In this document: positions 28,901 to 35,579 of the stretch, in pieces
Layout: each line of letters starts with the position of its first letter
How positions within the stretch are numbered: the first letter of the stretch is position 1
Assembly (NCBI RefSeq): GCF_900078755.1
Contig: NZ_FKIH01000028.1
Reading direction: 5' to 3' (one strand)
From: Ichthyocystis sparus
GTDB taxonomy: Bacteria > Pseudomonadota > Gammaproteobacteria > Burkholderiales > 2013Ark19i
DNA: 64,000 nt
The notes under the pieces: generated by a model
What the model saw: the letters and a program-made list of their open reading frames with translations, nothing else
What the model was told of the DNA's origin: nothing
Database searches by the model: none
Program-made: the position numbers and the translations under genes

Positions 28901-29686
28901 TTTATCAGTAATCTGTCCTATTTCATTTGTATTTTCTATGGTTTGTTGTTGCTGTGTTTCCATAATCTGTAAATCAGTGTTTAGTTCTGTGCTGGTAATT
29001 TCATATTGAAATGGTAGATCATGTTCGCATGATTTATCAGTAAGTTGTGTTATTTCGTTTATATATTCTATAATTTGTTGTTGCTGTGTCTCCATAATCT
29101 GTAAATCAGTGTTTAGTCCTGATATGCTAGGCATTTCATGTTGAAATGGAAGATCATATCCACATAATTTATCAATAATCTGTGCTATTTCATTTGTATT
29201 TTCTATAGCTTGTTGTTGCTGTGTTTCCATAATCTGTAAATCAGTGCTTAGTTTTGATGTACTAGGCATTTCATATTGTAATGTTAGATCATGTTCGTAT
29301 GATTTATCAGTAATCTGTGTTACTTCATCTATATGTTCTACAATTTTTTGTAATTGCGTTTCCATATTATATAAATTAATGAATGGTAGATCATATTTAC
29401 ATGATTCTTCAGTAATTTGCTGTTGTTGTGTTTCCATAATCTGTAAATCAGTGTTTAGTTCTGATATGCTAGATATTTCATGCTGAAATGGAAGATCATA
29501 TTCATATGATTCTTCAGTAGTATGTGTTGTTTCGGGTTGATTTATTGTCATTTGCTGTGGATTATTCATATATTCACTTACTTGTGTAGATAATTGAGAA
29601 AGGCTTTTATTTTGAGGTAAATCAGTATCTTCTGGATCATAAACATTATCTGATATATCACAAGTTGCTATAGAGTAGTAATTCAT
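25952..29686 (-). CDS. array paralog D: repeat-bearing protein of unknown function (1244 aa)
   Basis: The open frame extends 21 codons upstream, but the start is set at ATG 29684-29686 because it gives MNYYSIATCD, matching the other paralogs, and follows the same TTAGTGA context. Residues from about 57 to 530 are repeat modules; the conserved region begins near 545 with PSCKF and GTSLLSC (Cys replaces the Trp of most members). GMSIEDLRNASINN, FFGKLCGLYLQRQLLEEI and ISKKSLQEISALGR follow. It resembles paralog G most closely in the C-terminal third (SSASSITPRR versus SSASAITPRR). An 8-C coding tract near the C-terminus (plus-strand G-run 26059-26066) encodes part of LPPQD. Confidence 0.9.
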   Translation of the reverse strand: MNYYSIATCDISDNVYDPEDTDLPQNKSLSQLSTQVSEYMNNPQQMTINQPETTHTTEESYEYDLPFQHEISSISELNTDLQIMETQQQQITEESCKYDLPFINLYNMETQLQKIVEHIDEVTQITDKSYEHDLTLQYEMPSTSKLSTDLQIMETQQQQAIENTNEIAQIIDKLCGYDLPFQHEMPSISGLNTDLQIMETQQQQIIEYINEITQLTDKSCEHDLPFQYEITSTELNTDLQIMETQQQQTIENTNEIGQITDKSYGYDLTFQNEIPSISGLNTNLQIIETQQQQTVENTNELAQTTEKSYGYDLPFQYEIPSISGLNTDLQIMETQQQIIEYINEITKITEKSCEHDPTFQYEIPIISGLNTDLQIMETQQQQQQIIENTNEIAQITEKSCEHDPTFQYEIPIVSGLNTDLQIMETQQQQQQIIENTNEIAQITEKSCEHDPTFQYEIPIVSGLNTDLQIMETQQQQQQIIENTNEIAQITEKSCEHDPTFQYEIPIVSELNTDLQIIENADETIQIMNEHKYTLPSKYTHSVPYLTEAITYKPYTLDVPSCKFTNYKFGTSLLSCEGGIYSSVIKEIGIGEIETKLDEIIVINRLSKYNCMNSSGGKNLSLISHHLKKIFISLILEEVKSVESEYPVHIAPEMSIEDLRNASINNHVFFQKFSERCSNITRSKIKNDIYQYIPSKIYIATNINDNTNFQFNPKAHAKLFNHIIINSISDLRTRIIDFITNAESKFILFSFFGKLCGLYLQRQLLEEIKNIGDLISERVKKYFISPAIRSINEINLAIRSYNTTGNIPSSSASGFYNIIHQVACDFMDNICTQLKKLKFFYNESIGTISESSEDDILIFSQRLLEYFKYEIVCSCQKKLKPVYKPRSKNLLSKNKKSSKTKHELDYNVSCISDMHINSNHLRDGIYSSAIKNSDFKYSNLEELFLMEMKSYIRSADIEIPDFSCFYTNFMRAISSIIYHKLENLELELSSYILIPGNNIYTVKQLILNSDYHLNKFSKICEDELDMIRQCDKKSSYGISMTKCFFHGKELYTSPSSASSITPRRVDGKISYSSELLSDVITYAVSILPSIVRSKISNADNKFFTSALFKNFNGIMISKKSLQEISALGRHILQSVHENKFLLDNLKSVNNEKVDYASSDSFVARPDSVGITKNMNAKFFINKTVLLFEEEIYRLSLESIILLGDTITLPPQDIAYTLFGEFKRQITFYCITSFSEMSVSEHVIST
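26059..26066 (-). repeat. eight-C coding homopolymer in paralog D
   Basis: Eight G on the plus strand read as C on the coding strand, in the LPPQD segment about 30 residues before the C-terminus. A slip here would change only the end of the protein. Confidence 0.85.
28090..29518 (-). repeat. 135-141-bp tandem coding repeats in paralog D
   Basis: About ten or eleven units with NTDLQIMETQQQQ, then IENTNEIAQIT and EKSCEHDPTFQYEIPSISGL-type segments. The run of Gln varies between units from three to six. The last three full units (28139-28561) are 141 bp each and practically identical; the upstream ones are more diverged. Confidence 0.93.
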
Positions 29687-29982
29687 ATGTTCACTAAATA
29701 AATTAAAGATATGATGACAAGTATAATTAACATCAAATAATATATACAAATATGAACTTATTTTTTTATTTCAGTGATTATCTCTACAATTTCATAACTT
29801 TTTATATATTTATTAAGTATTTTCAGATAATTATTCTTTCTTATTTTAATATTAAGTATTAGTGGCGACTTTGTTAACAATAAATAGCGCTGTTTTTTTA
29901 CCCCGCATGATCTTCATTTATATTAGCACATACCTTTATTATATGTAGATATTTTATATGTCATTTACTTAAAAAAGTAAAA
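29687..29982. other. spacer between paralogs D and E
   Basis: About 296 AT-rich bases containing the upstream element of paralog D. No gene or terminator is visible. Confidence 0.55.
29727..29767 (-). promoter_or_regulatory. array upstream element, copy D
   Basis: Plus-strand TTAACATCAAATAATATA, then ACAAATATGAACTT at 29746-29759 and a T-run, 60 bases before the paralog D start, the shortest spacing of the five copies. Confidence 0.55.
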
Positions 29983-32529
29983 TTACATACTGTCTGTTTT
30001 AAGAGAATGAGATAGTTTAGGTTTTTTGCTAAGACTTTGTTGTTCAATATAATTTTTTTGGGCACGTATATATTCATTTAAGCAAATTTCTGAGAACGAA
30101 TCAAAACAATTAAGCGTAATTTCAGTCTTAAATGAATCTAATAATTCATGCGCGGTTTCTTCAGAAGGAGTAGTTATGGTTTTGCCTGATAAAATTATTG
30201 ACTCTCGGGATAAATTCTCTATTTTTTCTTTGAACGTAAACATTATTGTTTCTACAATACAAAGTATTTCTTTATCCTTAGAAATTATTATACTACGCAT
30301 TACATTATTATTTTCTAAGTTAAGTTCTAATCTAGTTGCTTCATCAACAATACTTTTAAGTATATCTATCGTAGTCTGATTTTCATGCACCAGATGCAAA
30401 ATGTCTCTCCCTATTGTGGAAAGTTCTTGTAATGATTTCTTAGATATTAATGTTCCATTAAAATTTGTGAAAAGAGAACTTTCAAAAAATCTATCATCTG
30501 CATTGTTTATTTCTAGTTGAAATATACTTGGTAGCTTAGAGATAGCAGATATTATTATATCCAATAATAGTTCTGGGGAGTAAGAATGTTTTGATTTTAC
30601 TAGGCGTGGATTTATACGGCAAATTGATGACTCAGATATGTTCGATCTTTGAGCTGTAAAGCATTTTAGTACAGGTATTCCATATAACAACTCGCTATCA
30701 CATTGCATAATGAGGTCAATTTCATTTTCACAAACTCTGTTAAATTGATTTAAATGGTAACTACTATCTAGGATTAACTGTTTAATAGAATGTATATCGT
30801 TTCCTGGAATGAGTACATATGATGATAGTTCTAACTCTAGATTTGTCAATTTATCAGATACAGTACGTGCTATTACATGTATGAGATTTTCATAGAAGTG
30901 CGAGAAATCTGGAGTATCAATTTTTGCTGATTGCATATACTGCTTCATTTCCATAAAAAATGATGCTTCTAACTGTACGTGTCTAAAGCCATTATGATTT
31001 CTTATAGCTGATAGATACATTCCATCGTTCATGTAGTTATTAGTCATATCTATATTTTTGATGCATGAAATATTATATTTCCTAGTCCCTTTAATTATCA
31101 AAGTAGCTGCATCAACCTTTTTGACACCTAGCAATTTTTCTCGTTCTCGATATGAGCAAATGGATGCATACTTAAAATACTCCATTAATTTATTTGAAAA
31201 AGTTTCTATATCACTTTCTGACATTTCATTTACGGTAGCGCTTGAATCATTGTAAAAAAATTTGAATTTTTTAATCTTGGCACATATGTCTTCCCTAAAT
31301 TCGCAAACTTTTTGATGAACAAAATTATATAGACCAGATGAACTATATGTTGGAATACTGCCAGTAGTATCATACAAACTTATTGCTAAATTGATCTCAC
31401 TACTAAATCTAATGCCAGGAAATAAATCATAACTTAGTATACTATCTGATATTTTATTGCCAATACTCTTAATTTCTTCTAATAATTGTCTTTGTAAATA
31501 CAAACCACAAAATTTACCAAAAAATGAAGATACTATATATTTTGGTTCTGCATTAGCTATAAACTTAATTATTCTTTTTTTTAAATTTGAAATAGAATGA
31601 ACCATGACTCTATTTAATTTATCAGCATGTGATTTTTTATTAAACACAAATTTAGTAAAATCGTTTATGCTCGTTGTAGTAAATAACCTCTTAGGCATGT
31701 CGTTGTAAATATCGTGTGTTATCCTATTTTGGGTTATATCTAGGCATTTTTCACCCAACTTATCAAAAAAATTAGAATTATGTACAGCTGCGTTTCTAAG
31801 GTCTCCTATTAACATACCAGATCTTATCTGAACGGGGTGTTCCATTTCATCATTTTCTATTTCTCTAATTATCAGTGACATAAATATTTTTTTTAGGTGA
31901 TACATTATTACAGAGAAATCTTCTCCACCAGATTCATAAAAATTATTACTTACTACACTATGGTATATTATATTTTCAAGTTTATCTCTTATTGGTCCTA
32001 GTCCAATTTTTTTAACGATCAAGCTATATATTTCACCCTCCCACGATAGGAGTGATATTCCAAATTTGTGGCCTAAAAAACCACAAGGAGGAGTTTCAAG
32101 AATGTATGATTTATATACTGATTGTAGTTCGTAATATTTATTCGGTTCATATGAAATTTGTGGTATATCTAGTTTATTGCCTATTACTTGCTGTTGTTGT
32201 GTTTCTACAGCATGTGTATTGAAATTTGATTCTAAAATGCTATGATCCTGATCTGGCGATAATAGGTAGTCTAAGAATCCACTATTATCTATATACTGTG
32301 ATGCACCGTACTGATCATCTGTTGTTTGTCGTTGTTGTGTTTCTAAAGCATGGGCATTTGTATTAAACCATGACGTGCTAGGTTCCATATACTGATATTG
32401 AAATGGGGGATCATATCCGTATTCTTCATTAGTTAATTGAGAAAGGACTTGATTTTGAGTTACATCAGTGCTTTCCATGTTACAAAAATTATCCAACGCA
32501 TCACAATTCGATATAGGGTAATAATTCAT
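29983..32529 (-). CDS. array paralog E: short-leader member, unknown function (848 aa)
   Basis: Starts MNYYPISNCD. The variable region is only about 140 residues, with two worn repeat modules (EPSTSWFNTNAHALETQQRQ and SNFNTHAVETQQQQ). GISLLSW is at 157-163; GMLIGDLRNAAVHN, FFGKFCGLYLQRQLLEEI and ISKKSLQELSTIGR follow. Closest to paralog F: in both, GxSLLS falls at exactly 157-162 and both share SSSGLYNF and HQKVCEFREDIC. It has a C-terminal extension past the family end, containing the basic stretch SKKPKLSHS. Confidence 0.9.
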   Translation of the reverse strand: MNYYPISNCDALDNFCNMESTDVTQNQVLSQLTNEEYGYDPPFQYQYMEPSTSWFNTNAHALETQQRQTTDDQYGASQYIDNSGFLDYLLSPDQDHSILESNFNTHAVETQQQQVIGNKLDIPQISYEPNKYYELQSVYKSYILETPPCGFLGHKFGISLLSWEGEIYSLIVKKIGLGPIRDKLENIIYHSVVSNNFYESGGEDFSVIMYHLKKIFMSLIIREIENDEMEHPVQIRSGMLIGDLRNAAVHNSNFFDKLGEKCLDITQNRITHDIYNDMPKRLFTTTSINDFTKFVFNKKSHADKLNRVMVHSISNLKKRIIKFIANAEPKYIVSSFFGKFCGLYLQRQLLEEIKSIGNKISDSILSYDLFPGIRFSSEINLAISLYDTTGSIPTYSSSGLYNFVHQKVCEFREDICAKIKKFKFFYNDSSATVNEMSESDIETFSNKLMEYFKYASICSYREREKLLGVKKVDAATLIIKGTRKYNISCIKNIDMTNNYMNDGMYLSAIRNHNGFRHVQLEASFFMEMKQYMQSAKIDTPDFSHFYENLIHVIARTVSDKLTNLELELSSYVLIPGNDIHSIKQLILDSSYHLNQFNRVCENEIDLIMQCDSELLYGIPVLKCFTAQRSNISESSICRINPRLVKSKHSYSPELLLDIIISAISKLPSIFQLEINNADDRFFESSLFTNFNGTLISKKSLQELSTIGRDILHLVHENQTTIDILKSIVDEATRLELNLENNNVMRSIIISKDKEILCIVETIMFTFKEKIENLSRESIILSGKTITTPSEETAHELLDSFKTEITLNCFDSFSEICLNEYIRAQKNYIEQQSLSKKPKLSHSLKTDSM

Positions 32530-32776
32530 ACCGTCACTAAATTAATTAATCAAGTTACTATGATAAGGTAAATTATTATCATTTTTATGGCATTTATTGT
32601 ACCCTACAACTTGTAGTTATAGTATATGATAATTAATTTTTTTTCAGAAATGATTTTTTACTTTAATCTAGAAAGTGTGATGGATAATTTGTTGCTATAT
32701 AATACTTATGTATGAATAACAAAAATCGTTTTGATTCCTTTTTAATGCAATAATTATTATTAACACGATATTTTTC
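32530..32776. other. spacer between paralogs E and F
   Basis: About 247 AT-rich bases. The upstream element of the other paralogs is not clearly present; only an AT-rich tract ending in a run of eight T and CAG (32621-32647) is seen. Confidence 0.5.
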
Positions 32777-35278
32777 TTATAAGTGAGATAGCTTAATCCT
32801 CTTAGCTAAATTTCGTGATTTAACGTATTTTTCATTACTTACATACTCATTTAAACAAATTTCAGATAAAGAGTTAAAACATTTAATTTTTATTTTATTC
32901 ATAAATAAATTAAATAACTTATGTGCAATGTCTTCAGAAGGTAGAATCATTTCTCTTCCTGATAAAATTATTAACTTCCTAGATAAGTTCTCTATTTTAT
33001 ATTTGAACATGAGCATTATTGGATTCACAATACGAAGTACTTCATTACTAGAAAATACCATACTTTTAAAGCCACTATTATTTGCACAAGAAAGAACAGA
33101 TTTATCTGCTTTATCAATAATTTCCTTGAGTACACTTATCGTAGACTTATTTTCATGAATTATATGTAAAACATCTCTTTCTATTTTAGAAAATTCTTGT
33201 AATGATTTTTTAGATATTAATCTTCCATTAAAATTAGTGAAAAGAGTATTTTCAAAAAATTTATCATCCGCATTGTTTATTTCTAATTGAAACATATTGG
33301 GTAATTTAGAAATGGCAGATATTAGTACATCCAATAATAGTTCTGGCGAATAAGAGTGTTTTAATCTAATTAATCTCGGAACTATATGGCAAACTGATGA
33401 CTTAGGGACATTTGATTTTTGAGGAAAAAAACATTTTATCATAGGTATTCCGTAGAATAATTTACTACTATATTGCATAATGAGATCAATTTCATTTTCA
33501 CAAATTTTGTTAAATTGATTTAAGTGATAACTACTACCTAATATTAATTTCTTAATGGAAGATATATCATTACCAGGAATGAGAGCATATGATGATAGTT
33601 CTAGTTCTAGGTTTAATAATTTATCAGATATAGTAAGTGTTATCAAATGTATAAGATTTTCGTAGAAGTGTGAGAAATCTGGATTTTCAATTTTTGCTGA
33701 TTTAATATACTGCTTCATTTCTATGGAAAATGATTCTTCGAGCTGTTTGTGTCTAAAACCATCATGATTTTTTATAGCTGACAGATATACTCCATTCTTC
33801 ATGTAATTATTGGGTATATCTGTGTTACTTTCTTCTATACTACGCATCATCGAAGTGTTTAATTTGACATTTTTTACACTTAGCAATTTTTCTCTGTATG
33901 AGCATATTGATGCATACTTAAAATACTCTATAAATGTATTTGAAAAATTTTCTACATCATTTTCTGATGCTTCACTTATAGTATGACTTGAATGATTATA
34001 GAAAAATTTGAATTGTCTAATCTGGGCGCATATATCTTCCCTAAATTCACAAACTTTTTGATGAATAAAGTTATATAAACCAGATGAACTATGCGTTGGA
34101 ATATTGCCAGTAGAATCATACAAACTTATTGCCAAGTTGATTTCGTTACTAAATCTGATTCCAGGAAATGAATTATAATTTAGTACATTATCTGATATTT
34201 TATTACCAATATTCTTAATTTTTTCTAATAATTGCCTTTGTAGATATAAACCACAAAAATTACCAAAAAATGAAGACGCTATATACTTAGGTTCTGCATT
34301 AGTTATGAACTCAATTATTCTTTTTTTTAAGTTTGACATGGAATCAACCATGAGTCCATTTAATCTATTAGCATGTATTTTTTTATAAAACACGAACTTA
34401 GTACTATCACATACATTAGTTCTAGTAAACATATTACGGGGTATATTGTCGTAAATATCAGAAGTCATCTTGTTTTTTGTTATATCCAGACATTTTTTAC
34501 TCAACCTATCAAAGAAATGATTATTATTTATAGATACATTTCTAAGATCTTCTATTGACATACCTGAAACTATCTGAACTGGGCATTCTATCTCATTATT
34601 TTCTACTTCTCTGATTACCAGTGACATAAATACCTTTTCCAGATAGTATGTTATTACGGATAAATTTTCTTCACCATATTTACCAAGGAAATTATTTCCT
34701 ACTACATTGTGATGTATTATATCTATAAGTTTGTTTTTTATTGGTCCTAGGCCTATTTTTCTCACAGTCAAGCTATATATTCCATCTTTACATGATAGAA
34801 GTGATGTTCCAAATTTATGATCTAAAAATTTACTGGAAGGAGCATTAAGAATGTATGACTTGCAGATGCTAATTACCTTTGAGTATTGTGATTCTGAATG
34901 TCTATCCGTTTCACATGTGGCCTTCGATATATTGCATTCATTGTTCATAGCTTGATGTTGTTGATCCTCCACAACACTTATGTTGACACTTGATTTCGAC
35001 GTGCTAGGTACATCATCTAGTGATAATAGATAGTTTAAAAATTTCTCATCCACATTTTGTGGTATGTCATATGGATTTTCTACTGCTTGTTGTTGTATTT
35101 CTAAATCGTTGGTATTTGTGTTAAATGTTGATGTGCTAGGTGCTTCATATTTAAATGATGGTTCATATACTTCATAGTCAGTTAATTCGGAAAGTTCTTT
35201 ATTCTGAGATACATCAATTTCTTCTGGATCATGAACATTGTCCAATATGTCATAATTGGCTATAGGATGATAATTCAT
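32777..35278 (-). CDS. array paralog F: short-leader member, unknown function (833 aa)
   Basis: Starts MNYHPIANYD and is the shortest member. Two degenerate modules are seen (YEAPSTSTFN at 44-53 and DVPSTSKSSVN at 89-99). The conserved region starts near 137 with GTSLLSC at 157-163. GMSIEDLRNVSINN, FFGNFCGLYLQRQLLEKI and ISKKSLQEFSKIER follow; the family G in LGR is E here. The C-terminus carries the basic stretch LAKRIKLSHL. Unknown function. Confidence 0.9.
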   Translation of the reverse strand: MNYHPIANYDILDNVHDPEEIDVSQNKELSELTDYEVYEPSFKYEAPSTSTFNTNTNDLEIQQQAVENPYDIPQNVDEKFLNYLLSLDDVPSTSKSSVNISVVEDQQHQAMNNECNISKATCETDRHSESQYSKVISICKSYILNAPSSKFLDHKFGTSLLSCKDGIYSLTVRKIGLGPIKNKLIDIIHHNVVGNNFLGKYGEENLSVITYYLEKVFMSLVIREVENNEIECPVQIVSGMSIEDLRNVSINNNHFFDRLSKKCLDITKNKMTSDIYDNIPRNMFTRTNVCDSTKFVFYKKIHANRLNGLMVDSMSNLKKRIIEFITNAEPKYIASSFFGNFCGLYLQRQLLEKIKNIGNKISDNVLNYNSFPGIRFSNEINLAISLYDSTGNIPTHSSSGLYNFIHQKVCEFREDICAQIRQFKFFYNHSSHTISEASENDVENFSNTFIEYFKYASICSYREKLLSVKNVKLNTSMMRSIEESNTDIPNNYMKNGVYLSAIKNHDGFRHKQLEESFSIEMKQYIKSAKIENPDFSHFYENLIHLITLTISDKLLNLELELSSYALIPGNDISSIKKLILGSSYHLNQFNKICENEIDLIMQYSSKLFYGIPMIKCFFPQKSNVPKSSVCHIVPRLIRLKHSYSPELLLDVLISAISKLPNMFQLEINNADDKFFENTLFTNFNGRLISKKSLQEFSKIERDVLHIIHENKSTISVLKEIIDKADKSVLSCANNSGFKSMVFSSNEVLRIVNPIMLMFKYKIENLSRKLIILSGREMILPSEDIAHKLFNLFMNKIKIKCFNSLSEICLNEYVSNEKYVKSRNLAKRIKLSHL

Positions 35279-35579
35279 AAAGCTACTGTTGATTAATTAA
35301 GTTAGGATCGAGATAGTGATCATTATGTGAATTACTAACATCAAATGATGTATCATAAATATGAAATTATTTTTCTGCCGCCAGTAATTATTTCCATAAT
35401 CAAAAGATATTTTTTCTTTTTACTCAGGATAAATTAAAGCAATAACAATGGCATATCACTAACTTACTTAAGATGACCAGGATTATTTTCGCAGTGTCAG
35501 CATGTTTTATTTAGGTATAACTCTTCTGCTGTTTAGGATTCTGTTCACATTAGAAGAAAAGGATGCAATAGGCATATTA
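35279..35579. other. spacer between paralogs F and G
   Basis: 301 AT-rich bases containing the upstream element of paralog F. Nothing else is supported. Confidence 0.55.
35335..35376 (-). promoter_or_regulatory. array upstream element, copy F
   Basis: Plus-strand ACTAACATCAAATGATG, then ATAAATATGAAATT at 35356-35369 and a T-run, 78 bases before the paralog F start. Confidence 0.65.

Noticed and set aside
28090..29518. Regular spaced repeats considered as a CRISPR array
   Set aside because: The repeats are 141 bp, in frame within one long ORF, with no unique spacers and no cas genes nearby.
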